From: Thermocrispum municipale DSM 44069 | GTDB lineage: Bacteria > Actinomycetota > Actinomycetes > Mycobacteriales > Pseudonocardiaceae | Direction of reading: 5' to 3' | Assembly (NCBI RefSeq): GCF_000427825.1 | Contig: NZ_ATYT01000004.1 | Location: 21,398 to 85,397, forward strand | DNA length: 64,000 bases | Shown here: piece by piece, positions 53,707 to 63,976 of the stretch | Layout: every line of letters starts with the position of its first letter | Numbering within the stretch: position 1 is the stretch's first letter | Translations under genes and position numbers: made by a program | The notes under the pieces: model-generated | Databases searched by the model: none | Told to the model about the DNA's origin: nothing | What the model saw: only the letters and a program-made list of their open reading frames with translations

Positions 53707-54426
53707 GTGCCGGGCCCCGTGGAGTGTGATGTGTGGTGGGCAACGCCCCTGCCCGCGGACGACGCCTGGCTTGCGCTGCTCACTCCGGTCGAGCGCACCA
53801 GGTTCGACGCGTACCGGAAAGCCGAGGACCGCGACCGCTTTCTGACCGGCCGGGTGCTTGCCAGAACTGTCCTCGGCCGGCGCTTGGGAATCGCGCCGGC
53901 CGACGTGGAACTCGACGCAACGTGTCCGGACTGCGGCCGCCCGCACGGCAAACCACGCGTACCCGACAGTGATCTCGAGCTGTCGATCAGCCACGCCGGG
54001 GACCGGGTCGGGTTGGCGGTCAGCTCCGGCACACCGGTCGGGCTGGATGTCGAGGCGACGACACGCAACAGCGGCGACGATCTGCTGCGATACGTGCTCT
54101 CCGACGCCGAGTACACCACGGTCGCGGCGCTGCCGGAGGCTGACCGAGCGGACGTCTTCTTCACCTACTGGGCACGCAAGGAAGCGGTGATGAAGGCGAC
54201 CGGACTCGGTCTGAAGATCCCGCTGAAAAGCGTCACGCTCACACCGCCTGGCCAACAGCCGGCTGTGGTCGGCAGCGCCCACGACGCTGTGCAGCCGGCC
54301 AGTACGGCCCTGGTGGACCTGCAGTGCGGCCCTGGCTATGCCGCCGCGGTGGCCGCACTCACGCCGAACGGATTGGCCGTCACCCAGCACTGGTGGCAGT
54401 CAGCCGACTTCAGACCGCTGAGTTGA
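53707..54426 (+). CDS. 4'-phosphopantetheinyl transferase (Sfp type)
   Basis: A 239-residue Sfp/Gsp-type enzyme that activates carrier proteins by moving phosphopantetheine from CoA to a serine. The two signature motifs are present: VGLDVEATTRN with the magnesium-binding acidic residues (about residues 113-123) and YWARKEAVMKATG (about 156-168). CPDCGRPHGKPRV and SISHAGD add the usual N-terminal support. It is monomeric Sfp-length, able to prime polyketide or peptide synthases, none of which are in this window. Its end overlaps the convergent isochorismate synthase gene by 17 bp. Confidence 0.93.
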   Translation: MPGPVECDVWWATPLPADDAWLALLTPVERTRFDAYRKAEDRDRFLTGRVLARTVLGRRLGIAPADVELDATCPDCGRPHGKPRVPDSDLELSISHAGDRVGLAVSSGTPVGLDVEATTRNSGDDLLRYVLSDAEYTTVAALPEADRADVFFTYWARKEAVMKATGLGLKIPLKSVTLTPPGQQPAVVGSAHDAVQPASTALVDLQCGPGYAAAVAALTPNGLAVTQHWWQSADFRPLS

Positions 54427-55582
54427 TCCCCATGGCGCGCAGCAGCGTGGCGAACTTGGCCGAGGTCTCGGCGAGCTCAGCCGCCGGGTCCGAGGCGGCA
54501 ACGATCCCGCCACCGGCATAGAGGCGCATCGTCCGGCCGTCGACCTCGGCGCAGCGGATACTGACCGCCCACTCTCCGTCGCCCGCGGCGTCCACCCAGC
54601 CGACGGCGCCCGCGTAGTAGTCACGGGCGAACGGCTCCAGCTTCTCCGCCAGCCCACGCGCCGCTTCGGTCGGCGTCCCGCACACGGCAGGCGTCGGGTG
54701 CAAGGCAGCGGCCAGCCGGAGCGCACTGGCGTCCGTTCCCGAATCGGACAACTCCCCGGTGATCATCGTGCCGAGATGCCACACCGCAGGAGTCGAGGTC
54801 AACGACGGCTCGGACGGTACGGTCATCCGTCGGCAGAACGGCCGCAGTCCCTCCACCACGGCCTCGACCACCAGGGAGTGCTCGGTGCGCTCCTTGCTCG
54901 AGGCCGCCAGGCGCTCGGCGTTCCTCGCGTCCTCGACCGGGTCGTTCGAGCGCGGCGCCGTGCCGGCGTGAGGATGTGCGAAAACTCGGTTCCCGACGCG
55001 TCGCACCAGCAGCTCCGGCGACGAACCCACCAGCGTCGCCGCGCGTGGGCCAGGCAGCGGGGCCGCGAACGTGAACCCGCTCGGATTGCCGGACACCAGG
55101 TTGTGCAGCACGAACGCGGGATCGACCTGAGCGGGGAACTCCACGTCGAGCGCGCGAGCGAGCACCACTTTGTGCAGCTGCCCCTCGCGCAGCAGGCGCA
55201 CCGCTTCGGCGACCGCCTGCTGGTGTTGCTGCTCCGACGGGACCGCGGTCATGCGGACCGGGGTACCCAGCACGCGGTCAGGCTTGCGCGCCATGGCGGC
55301 GTGCGCCGGACCAGTGGATCGGATGTGGCTCGGAACGACCAGCCGCGCCGGAGCGCTGTCGGAGAACGGCAGCACACCGACCGCGACCGGTGTCGCCGCC
55401 GTGGCGAACTCCTCGGGCAGCGCTTCGTCCAGCGTGAACACATCGGTGCCGGTCAGTTCGCGGTCGACGCCCGCGGCCAGCACCGTGCGCTCCGGCGTGA
55501 CGAATGCGAACTCGCCCGCTCGGTAACCGTCCAGTAAGTCGGCCGGATCGGTTGCCTCAGCGCGCGCGGTATCGGTCACCAC
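54410..55582 (-). CDS. Isochorismate synthase
   Basis: A 390-residue chorismate-utilising enzyme producing isochorismate. The conserved core includes KVVLARALDVEF with the catalytic-base lysine, GSSPELLVRR, HPHAGTAPRSNDP, and the magnesium/CO-exit region AGAVGWVDAAGDGEWAVSIR with the late acidic residues. Length fits DhbC/EntC-type siderophore or MenF-type menaquinone enzymes; no other dhb or men gene is nearby to decide. Pairing with a phosphopantetheinyl transferase recalls siderophore loci. The stop lies inside the convergent PPTase gene. GTG start; either of two adjacent GTG codons may be used. Confidence 0.9.
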   Translation of the reverse strand: MVTDTARAEATDPADLLDGYRAGEFAFVTPERTVLAAGVDRELTGTDVFTLDEALPEEFATAATPVAVGVLPFSDSAPARLVVPSHIRSTGPAHAAMARKPDRVLGTPVRMTAVPSEQQHQQAVAEAVRLLREGQLHKVVLARALDVEFPAQVDPAFVLHNLVSGNPSGFTFAAPLPGPRAATLVGSSPELLVRRVGNRVFAHPHAGTAPRSNDPVEDARNAERLAASSKERTEHSLVVEAVVEGLRPFCRRMTVPSEPSLTSTPAVWHLGTMITGELSDSGTDASALRLAAALHPTPAVCGTPTEAARGLAEKLEPFARDYYAGAVGWVDAAGDGEWAVSIRCAEVDGRTMRLYAGGGIVAASDPAAELAETSAKFATLLRAMGINSAV

Positions 55583-55705
55583 CCGATTGTGTCACGCTGC
55601 CGACTGCCGTCCCGGCCGCAAGTGACCGGGGCAACGGCGAGCGTGCCGACAGGCCGCGCCTGGCCAGGGCCGGACGCGCACCCGCCGCGACGGAGCCGGT
55701 CCGAC

Positions 55706-56017
55706 TTACTTCAGCGCGTTCAGCAGCGCCTCGCGCTGCCGCTGACCCAGGCCCGCGGCCCGCCGGTCCTTGTCGATGCCTGCCTGCTCCATCAGGTTGG
55801 CGACCTTCACCGCGCCGAGGCCGGGTACCGCCTTCAGCAGCTGAGCGACCTTGGTCTTGCCGATGGTCTTGTCGTCCTTGGCAGCCTTGAGCACCTTCTC
55901 GATGCTCTGCTTGCCGGACTTGATCGACGCGAGCAGTTCCGACCGCGCCTTCCGGGCCTCTGCGGCCTTGGCCAGCGCTTCGGCGCGCTGCTCGGGAGTC
56001 AACGTAGGCAGAGCCAA
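55706..56017 (-). CDS. mihF: Integration host factor, actinobacterial type (mIHF)
   Basis: A 103-residue nucleoid protein matching mIHF: N-terminal helix (LTPEQRAEALAKAAEARKAR), KVAQLLKAVPGLGAVKVANL containing the helix-hairpin-helix-like DNA contact, and the C-terminal GLGQRQREALLNALK. It bends DNA and condenses the chromosome. Translation starts at TTG with GGAAGGA upstream. The usual mihF neighbours (pyrF and gmk) are absent; here it lies between isochorismate synthase and an acyl-CoA synthetase. It may be a second copy. A genome-wide count would tell. Confidence 0.9.
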   Translation of the reverse strand: MALPTLTPEQRAEALAKAAEARKARSELLASIKSGKQSIEKVLKAAKDDKTIGKTKVAQLLKAVPGLGAVKVANLMEQAGIDKDRRAAGLGQRQREALLNALK

Positions 56018-56254
56018 CGTACTAATCCTTCCTATCCAGTTTCACCCGCCCGGATGCGGCGGTGTGCCGCTGACGTGTGCCCCGGGCCGGTGCGCTGCCC
56101 CAAGTAAACGCCACGAATGCGCTGGCAGCGCAACCGACACGCCATGCCGACGAGCGGTTTTAACCCTCCTGACCACCCGGTTTACCCCCTTTTGAGGCAG
56201 CCAAACCAGGGCTAGGCTCGCCGCACGGAAACGATCGTTCGGGAGGCAAAGGCG

Positions 56255-57880
56255 ATGCTCGGAACTATGCAGGACGTGCCGCTGTCCATCGGACAGTTGC
56301 TGCGCTACGGGTCGAGCGTGCACGGCACCAGCACGGTCGCCACGTGGACCGGCAGCGAATCGCGCGTGGCGACGTATGCGCAGATCGGCCGCCGAGCAGC
56401 CCAGCTCGCGCACGCGTTGCGTCAGCTCGGCGTGGACGGTGACCAGCGGGTCGGCACGTTCATGTGGAACAACAACGAGCATCTCGAGGCCTACCTCGCG
56501 GTGCCGTCCATGGGCGCGGTGCTGCACACGCTGAACATCCGGTTGTTCCCCGAGCAGCTCATCTACGTGGTCAACCACGCAGAGGACTACGTGATCATCG
56601 TCGACGGGACCCTGGTGCCGCTGCTGAACAAGCAGCTCTCGCAGTTCACCACGGTGCGGCACGTGGTGGTGGCCAACGGCGATCCGGCGACGGTGGAAGC
56701 ACCGGAAGGCGTCGAGGTGCACGGCTACGAGGATCTGCTGTCCGCCCAGCCGGAGGAGTTCGACTGGCCCACGTTCGACGAGAACACCGCGGCCGCGATG
56801 TGCTACACGTCCGGCACCACCGGTGACCCGAAGGGCGTGGTGTACTCCCACCGCTCCATCTGGCTGCACTCGATGCAGGTCTGCGCCGCCGACGGCATGG
56901 CGCTGTCGCAGGCGGACAAGACGCTGGCGATCGTGCCGCAGTTCCACGCGATGAGCTGGGGTCTGCCGTATGCGGCGTTCATGTCCGGTTCGTCGCTGGT
57001 CATGCCGGACCGGTTCCTGCAGCCGGAGCCGATCGCCAAGATCCTGGCGGCGGAGAAGCCCACGCACGCCGCCGCGGTTCCCACCGTGTGGCAGGGCCTG
57101 CTGCAGTACCTCGACCAGAACCCACAGGACATCTCCCACCTGCGGGAAGTCGTCGTCGGCGGTTCGGCGGTGCCGCCGTCGCTGATGCACGCGTTCATGG
57201 AGAAGCACAACGTGCCGGTGCTGCACGCCTGGGGCATGACCGAGACGTCGCCGCTGGGCAGCGTGGCTCGGCCGCCCGCGGAGGCCACCGGCGAGCAGGA
57301 GTGGGCCTACCGGTACACCCAGGGCCGCTTCCCCGCCAGCGTGCAGGCGCGACTGGTCGACGACCAGGGCAACGAGCTGCCGTGGGACGGCAAGAGTGTC
57401 GGCGAGCTCGAGGTGGCGGGCCCGTGGATCGCGGCGGCCTACTACCGCGACCCCGACCCGGAGAAGTTCCACGACGGCTGGCTGCGCACCGGCGACGTCG
57501 GGCACATCACCCCGGACGGATTCCTGACGTTGACCGACCGGGCCAAGGACGTCATCAAGTCCGGCGGTGAGTGGATCTCGTCGGTGGAGCTGGAGAACCA
57601 CGTGATGGCGCATCCCGCGGTGTCCGAGGCCGCGGTCGTCGGCATCCCGGACGAGAAGTGGGACGAGCGGCCGCTGGTGGCCGTGGTGGTCAAGGAAGGC
57701 GAGTCGGTCACCGCTGCCGAGCTGCGGGAATTCCTCGTCGACAAGGTCGCCAAGTGGCAGCTGCCGGAGTACTGGACGTTCATCGACGAGGTGCCCAAGA
57801 CCTCGGTCGGGAAGTTCGACAAGAAGCGGATCCGGGCGCAGCACGCCGACGGGACGCTGAACATCGAGACGGTGAAGTAG
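56255..57880 (+). CDS. Fatty-acyl-CoA synthetase (FadD-like)
   Basis: A 541-residue adenylate-forming acyl-CoA synthetase of the medium/long-chain class. The ATP-binding P-loop is YTSGTTGDPKG (about residues 184-194), the second motif is WGMTETSPLG, and the TGDVGHITPDGFLTLTDRAK region precedes GGEWISSVELEN; the C-terminal KTSVGKFDKKRIR has the catalytic lysine. GGGAGG lies before the ATG. It is divergent from the mIHF gene with 237 bp between and ends in an 11-bp stem terminator. The chain-length preference cannot be read from sequence. Confidence 0.93.
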   Translation: MLGTMQDVPLSIGQLLRYGSSVHGTSTVATWTGSESRVATYAQIGRRAAQLAHALRQLGVDGDQRVGTFMWNNNEHLEAYLAVPSMGAVLHTLNIRLFPEQLIYVVNHAEDYVIIVDGTLVPLLNKQLSQFTTVRHVVVANGDPATVEAPEGVEVHGYEDLLSAQPEEFDWPTFDENTAAAMCYTSGTTGDPKGVVYSHRSIWLHSMQVCAADGMALSQADKTLAIVPQFHAMSWGLPYAAFMSGSSLVMPDRFLQPEPIAKILAAEKPTHAAAVPTVWQGLLQYLDQNPQDISHLREVVVGGSAVPPSLMHAFMEKHNVPVLHAWGMTETSPLGSVARPPAEATGEQEWAYRYTQGRFPASVQARLVDDQGNELPWDGKSVGELEVAGPWIAAAYYRDPDPEKFHDGWLRTGDVGHITPDGFLTLTDRAKDVIKSGGEWISSVELENHVMAHPAVSEAAVVGIPDEKWDERPLVAVVVKEGESVTAAELREFLVDKVAKWQLPEYWTFIDEVPKTSVGKFDKKRIRAQHADGTLNIETVK

Positions 57881-57898
57881 CCGCAGGCAAGCGGAGCG

Positions 57899-57929
57899 AG
57901 CGGGAGGCGGGCACGGCTCGCCTCCCGCT
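57899..57929 (+). terminator. Terminator after the acyl-CoA synthetase
   Basis: An 11-bp perfect stem (AGCGGGAGGCG at 57899-57909 with 57919-57929) and a 9-nt loop, 18 bp after the stop. Confidence 0.7.
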
Positions 57930-58043
57930 TGTCGTCGGTACCCCTGCCGCCAACTGGCCGACCCCACGACGGCCGTTCGGTCGTCGTAGGCGATCATTGC
58001 CCGCGACACCCCATGTTTGCCTGGGCTCACCGGGGAGGACGCC

Positions 58044-58967
58044 GTGCCCGAGCACACGCTGGCCATCAAGGGTCTGCACAAGCGCTTCGGCTCGGTGGTC
58101 GCGCTGCACGACGTGGGCTTCGAGGTGCGGCCGGGCGAGCTGTTCGGGTTCGTGGGCAGCAACGGCGCAGGCAAGACCACGACGATGCGGATCGTGCTCG
58201 GCGTGCTCACCCCGGACTCCGGTGAGGTGATCTTCGACGGGGAGCCGATCACGCGGGCGGTGCGCACCCGGATCGGCTACATGCCGGAGGAGCGCGGTCT
58301 GTATCCGAAGATGAAGGTCGCCGACCAGCTGGTCTACCTGGCCGAACTGCACGGCATGAGCAGCGCGGACGCACAGGCCGCGACCCAACGCTGGCTGGCG
58401 CGGCTCGATCTGAGCCACCGACGCCAGGACGAGGTGCAGAAACTCAGCCTGGGCAATCAGCAGCGGGTCCAGCTGGCGGCCGCTCTGGTGCACGAGCCGG
58501 ACCTGCTGGTGCTGGACGAGCCGTTCTCCGGGCTCGATCCGGTCGCGGTCGACGTGATGAGCCAGGTGCTGCGCGAACAAGCCGCCGGCGGCGTCTCGGT
58601 GATCTTCTCCAGCCACCAGCTCGATCTGGTCGAGCGGTTGTGCGACCGGGTCGGCATCATCGCCAACGGCCGCATGGTGGCCGTCGGGTCGGTCGAGGAA
58701 CTCACCTCGTCGGCCGAGACGCAGCTGGAGATCGTCGCCCCGGAGGCGGAGCCGGGCTGGGCGAACGACGTGCCCGGTGTGACGGTCGTCGAGGAGCGGC
58801 CACCACGCACGCTGCTGAAACTCGCCGCGGGGGCCGACGACCAGGCGGTGTTGCAGGCTGCTCTCGCCACCGGACCGGTCACCGGCTTCACCCGGCATCG
58901 TCCGTCGCTGGCCGAGCTGTTCCGAAGTGTGGTGGCCGACGAGACCGGCGGGAGGGTCGATGCGTGA
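58044..58967 (+). CDS. ABC exporter ATP-binding protein (DUF4162 C-terminus)
   Basis: A 307-residue ATPase of the NatA/CcmA type. Walker A is GSNGAGKTT (residues 38-46), the signature is LSLGNQQRVQLAAAL, Walker B LLVLDEPFSGLDP, and the switch His follows in SSHQLDLVERL. The C-terminal 80 residues form the DUF4162 extension. GTG 58044 follows GGGGAGGAC. Its stop overlaps the permease start by 8 bp, so the two form one two-component exporter, likely for sodium, a drug or lipid; the cargo is unknown. Confidence 0.92.
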   Translation: MPEHTLAIKGLHKRFGSVVALHDVGFEVRPGELFGFVGSNGAGKTTTMRIVLGVLTPDSGEVIFDGEPITRAVRTRIGYMPEERGLYPKMKVADQLVYLAELHGMSSADAQAATQRWLARLDLSHRRQDEVQKLSLGNQQRVQLAAALVHEPDLLVLDEPFSGLDPVAVDVMSQVLREQAAGGVSVIFSSHQLDLVERLCDRVGIIANGRMVAVGSVEELTSSAETQLEIVAPEAEPGWANDVPGVTVVEERPPRTLLKLAAGADDQAVLQAALATGPVTGFTRHRPSLAELFRSVVADETGGRVDA

Positions 58968-60165
58968 CGAAGTCGCTCCGCTGACCGCTGTCCGGCTGGT
59001 CGCCCGGCGCGAGCTGAACACCCGGCTGCGTACCCGCTCGTTCGTGCTGTCGACCGCGGTGATCATCGCCGTGCTCGTGGGTTATCTCCTGCTGCAGGCG
59101 TCGATCTTCACCGACGCCGCGCGCACCGATGTCGGGCTGAGCGGCCAGGCGTCCAATCTCGCCGGTCCCCTGCAGGTCGCCGGCGAGCAGGTGGGCCTCG
59201 ACGTGCACACCAGCGTGGTCACCGACAAGGCGCAGGGCCGCGCCAAGCTCGAGGCCGACGAGCTGGACGCGGTGGTGTACGGCAATCCGGCCGAACTCAA
59301 GGTACTGGTGCGGGCCGAGCTGGACTCGCGGCTGCGGACCGCGTTGACCGAGCTGTCGCGGCAGCAGATTCTCGCCGGAGAGCTGGCCAAGGCAGGCGTC
59401 ACGGACCCGCAGGAGGTGCTCGCCCAGGCGGGCCAGGCCGACGTCGCCGTCAGCACGATCGAGCCGGCGGGCGCCGAGCACGGGCAACGCCTGGGCATCG
59501 GCCTGGTCATGGTGTTTCTGCTGTTCATGGCCATCAGCACGTACGGAACGATGGTCGCCCAGGGCGTGGTGGAGGAGAAGGCCAGCCGGGTGGTGGAGAT
59601 CCTGCTGGCCACCGTGCGACCGTGGCAGCTGCTGCTCGGCAAGGTCATCGGAATCGGCGCGGTCGGGCTCGCGCAACTGATGATCGTGGCCGGTGTCGGC
59701 CTGGTCATGGCGATGGCCAGCGGCGTGGTGACCCTGTCCGGCGTCGCCGTGAGCGCCCTGGTCTGGGGCGTGGTCTGGTACTTCGTCGGCTTCCTGCTGT
59801 ACGCCACGATCTTCGCCGCGGCAGGCTCGCTGGTGTCCCGGCAGGAGGATGTGCAGTCGGTGACCACGCCGGTGACCATGGTGCTGACCATCGGGTTCGT
59901 CGTCGGCCTCAACCTGATGCTGCAGAACCCGAACGGCAGCGGCGTGGTGACGATGTCCCACATCCCCCTGCTGTCCCCCGTGGTCATGCCGGGGCGCATC
60001 ACCGCAGGGCAGGTGGCCGGTTGGGAGATTGCCGTGTCGCTGGTGGTCACGTTGGCGACGGTCGCGGCCCTGACCTGGCTCGGGGGCCGCGTCTACCACA
60101 ACGCGGTGCTGCACACCGGCAGCCGCATGCGGGTGCGGGACGCGCTGCGCGGGGCTCGCCTCTAG
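58960..60165 (+). CDS. ABC-2 type exporter permease (NatB-like)
   Basis: A 401-residue membrane permease. Helix 1 (about residues 29-49, LSTAVIIAVLVGYLLLQASI) is followed by a large extracytoplasmic domain (about 50-180), then five to six helices (LGIGLVMVFLLFMAISTYGT, LLLGKVIGIGAVGLAQLMIV and others). VVEEKASRVVEILLATVRPW is the cytoplasmic coupling segment typical of NatB/YhaP proteins. The ATG lies within the last codons of the ATPase gene. A bidirectional terminator follows at 60293. Confidence 0.92.
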   Translation: MRDEVAPLTAVRLVARRELNTRLRTRSFVLSTAVIIAVLVGYLLLQASIFTDAARTDVGLSGQASNLAGPLQVAGEQVGLDVHTSVVTDKAQGRAKLEADELDAVVYGNPAELKVLVRAELDSRLRTALTELSRQQILAGELAKAGVTDPQEVLAQAGQADVAVSTIEPAGAEHGQRLGIGLVMVFLLFMAISTYGTMVAQGVVEEKASRVVEILLATVRPWQLLLGKVIGIGAVGLAQLMIVAGVGLVMAMASGVVTLSGVAVSALVWGVVWYFVGFLLYATIFAAAGSLVSRQEDVQSVTTPVTMVLTIGFVVGLNLMLQNPNGSGVVTMSHIPLLSPVVMPGRITAGQVAGWEIAVSLVVTLATVAALTWLGGRVYHNAVLHTGSRMRVRDALRGARL

Positions 60166-60292
60166 CCGCCCGAAGGGCAGCCAGGCCCCGTGTGCGCCGC
60201 TCCAGACGCAGGAGAGCCCGCCGACACGTCACACGGCTCGCCGGCAGACCCACGAAGGCCCGCTCACGCGATGCCTGCTTCCCGACGCACGA

Positions 60293-60329
60293 AGGCCCGC
60301 GGATCTCGCTCGGGAGATTCCGCGGGCCT
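60293..60329. terminator. Bidirectional terminator between exporter permease and gltA
   Basis: AGGCCCGCGGA at 60293-60303 pairs with 60319-60329, and an inner TCTC/GAGA extends the stem with one bulged T. It lies between convergent genes. Confidence 0.8.
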
Positions 60330-60343
60330 GGGTGAAGGCTGCG

Positions 60344-61657
<1,314 letters not shown>

Positions 61658-61863
61658 GGGTGGTCCTCTCACGTGGATTGGGGATTCGGCCCTAACCTAT
61701 CCGACTCACGCCGGTTTATGCAGCACGCTGACGACTTTGCGTCACCACCATCACTGGCCGTTCGGGTGATCGACCTCACTCGCCCGCCTGGGCTGTGTCG
61801 GACGGGTGCCGCTCGGTAGTCTTAAGTGAGCAGCTGTTCGCATCAAATCGGAGGAACCCGTCC

Positions 61864-63012
61864 ATGCCTGCCGAGCGTCTGCTCCCCTCCACCGAGGCCG
61901 AGGATCTGGTGTCGCTGGCGCGCGAGATCGCCCGCGAGGAGTTGGCCCCACTGGCCGCCGAGTACGAGGAGCAGGGGCGGTTCCCGCGCGAGAAGTTCCG
62001 CTTGCTCGGCAAGTCTGGCCTGCTCGGGCTGCCTTACCCGGAGCGTTGGGGCGGCGGAGACGTGCCGTACGAGGTCTACCTCCAGGTGCTGGAGGAGATC
62101 GCCACGGCGTGGATGTCGATGGGCGTCGGATTGTCCGTGCACACCATGTCGTGCTTCGCGCTGGCGCACTACGGCACTGATGAACAGCGTGACAAGTGGT
62201 TCCCGGCCATGCTGAGTGGTGAACTACTGGGCGCCTACGCCTTGTCGGAGAGCCATGCCGGGTCGGACGCGGCGGCACTGTCCACCCGCGCAGTGCGTAG
62301 CGGCGACGAGTATGTGATCAATGGCACGAAGGCCTGGATCACGCACGGCGGCGAGGCGGATTTCTACACCACGATGGTGCGCACGTCACCGGACGGCGGT
62401 AAGGGCATCACGTGCCTGCTGGTGGACGCGGACACCGAAGGCCTTTCGGCTGCCGAGCCGGAGAAGAAGATGGGTTTGACCGGCTCCACCACCGCACAGA
62501 TGATTTTCGACGACGCGCGGGTTCCGGCGGAACGCCGGATCGGCGAGGAAGGTCAGGGGCTGCGCATCGCGCTGGAGTCGCTGGCGTCCGGACGACTCGG
62601 GATCGCCGCGTGCGCGGTCGGCCTCGCGCAGGCGGCGCTGGACGAGGCGTTGGCGTACGCGCGTGAGCGTCGGCAGTTCGGTCAGCCGATCATCGACTTC
62701 CAGGCGGTGGAGTTCATGCTCGCGGACATGGCGGCCGCGGTGGAGTCGGCGCGAGCGACCTACCTGGAAGCTGCGCGGCGCCGGGATCGTGGGCTTCCGT
62801 TCGCGCGGCAGGCGTCGATCGCCAAGCTGGTCGCGACGGACAACGCCATGAAGGTGACCACGGACGCGGTGCAGGTCCTCGGCGGCGCGGGTTACACGCG
62901 CGATTTCCCGGTGGAGCGGTACATGCGCGAGGCGAAGGTGCCGCAGATCTTCGAGGGCACCAACCAGATTCAGCGGTTGGTGATCGCGCGGGAACTGCGC
63001 AAGTCGTCCTGA
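61864..63012 (+). CDS. Acyl-CoA dehydrogenase
   Basis: A 382-residue FAD-dependent alpha,beta-dehydrogenase of acyl-CoA esters. The middle domain carries [15 protein letters not shown] and [11 protein letters not shown], and the C-terminal domain [40 protein letters not shown] and [11 protein letters not shown]; the catalytic glutamate is in this last segment's FEGTN. GGAGG lies 9 nt before the ATG at 61864, with a TAGTCT hexamer at 61816-61821 as a possible -10 box. The exact substrate (short, medium or branched chain) is not predictable. Confidence 0.94.
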   Translation: MPAERLLPSTEAEDLVSLAREIAREELAPLAAEYEEQGRFPREKFRLLGKSGLLGLPYPERWGGGDVPYEVYLQVLEEIATAWMSMGVGLSVHTMSCFALAHYGTDEQRDKWFPAMLSGELLGAYALSESHAGSDAAALSTRAVRSGDEYVINGTKAWITHGGEADFYTTMVRTSPDGGKGITCLLVDADTEGLSAAEPEKKMGLTGSTTAQMIFDDARVPAERRIGEEGQGLRIALESLASGRLGIAACAVGLAQAALDEALAYARERRQFGQPIIDFQAVEFMLADMAAAVESARATYLEAARRRDRGLPFARQASIAKLVATDNAMKVTTDAVQVLGGAGYTRDFPVERYMREAKVPQIFEGTNQIQRLVIARELRKSS

Positions 63013-63136
63013 CGGCTCCTTCGGGGTTCGCGAGCCGCCTCTGCTGCTCACCCGGCACGGGCGTTCCCGGCCCCTTGCCCCGGCGTTGTCCCCGGCGGCC
63101 TGGTCCGCTCGCCTTGTTCGGCACTCGCGCGTGCAG

Positions 63137-63244
63137 GACCTCGCCGACCGGCGTTGTCCTCCGGGCGCTCACTGAAGACCTGGCCGACCGGCGTTCTCCT
63201 CCGGGACGGTCACTGAAGACCTGGCCGACCGGCGGCGCTCACTG
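63137..63244. repeat. Three-unit 40-41 bp tandem repeat before the last gene's stop
   Basis: Units at 63137-63176, 63177-63217 and 63218-63244 share GACC, CGCCGACCGGCG or GGCCGACCGGCG, CTCCGGG and TCACTG; the second differs by few bases and the third is shortened. The third copy contains the TCA that is the stop of the minus-strand gene at 63239, so the duplicated unit seems to derive from the gene's 3' end. Confidence 0.75.
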
Positions 63245-63976
63245 TTCGGTGAGCCGGCGCTCCATCTCGGCGTGCCCGCTGAGGTAAGGCCCGAGATCCC
63301 GCATGCGGGCGAGCCGGATGCCCGCACGCGGGAAACCCTGCCTGCCGTGCAAAACGATCCCCTGACCGCCGATGTTGTGGTACGCCCACCACTCGGTCGA
63401 ACCCGCCAGCAGGGCGAACTCGTACTGCTCACCGTCGACCTCGACCGGGAGAGCCTCCCAGGTGACGTCGGTTCGCTCCGGCAGCGTGGCGAACTCCTCG
63501 TCGGCCCGGCTCAGCCAGATCTCGTCGATCACTTGTGCCCGGGTCTGCTCCGTGCGACAGGTCATGACTTCGAGCTCGGCGTCGTCGTCGCGTCGGTGAG
63601 TCAGGCCCCAGCACGTGAACTGTCTGGTGTCGTCGATCAGAGTGTCGAAATATCGCAGTCCACGCCATGTCGGCTCCAGCCCGTACAGCGGAACGTCGGC
63701 GGTCGTGAATCGTTTCGCGTATTCGGCGCGGCGCCGCTCGTGGTAATCGGAAGAAACGGCCGACATGACGGTGTACAATTCCTCCATCGTGTAGCTGCGC
63801 GTCACGGGCGAGGTGAATGCCGTGGCCGCGGAGACGACAACTGTCAGCGCTAGCGCGCCGAGGGGAAAAGGCCACCAGGGCCAGTCGAGCGCGAAGGCCG
63901 AGGCGAGCCCGAGCCCCAACCCGACCACGGCAGCCAGGACGTAGATGTGAATGCCGGGAACGACACGTCGGTTCAT
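63239..63976 (-). CDS. Hypothetical membrane-anchored protein
   Basis: A 245-residue protein with two adjacent helices at the N-terminus (IHIYVLAAVVGLGLGLASAF and WPFPLGALALTVVVSAATAF, about residues 9-54) and a soluble C-terminal domain of about 190 residues rich in Trp, Tyr and Arg. I recognise no family. It has no ribosome-binding site visible, and its ATG overlaps a TGA in another frame (ATGA) at the window edge, suggesting an upstream coupled gene outside the window. The stop lies in the last copy of a tandem repeat. Confidence 0.75.
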   Translation of the reverse strand: MNRRVVPGIHIYVLAAVVGLGLGLASAFALDWPWWPFPLGALALTVVVSAATAFTSPVTRSYTMEELYTVMSAVSSDYHERRRAEYAKRFTTADVPLYGLEPTWRGLRYFDTLIDDTRQFTCWGLTHRRDDDAELEVMTCRTEQTRAQVIDEIWLSRADEEFATLPERTDVTWEALPVEVDGEQYEFALLAGSTEWWAYHNIGGQGIVLHGRQGFPRAGIRLARMRDLGPYLSGHAEMERRLTEQ

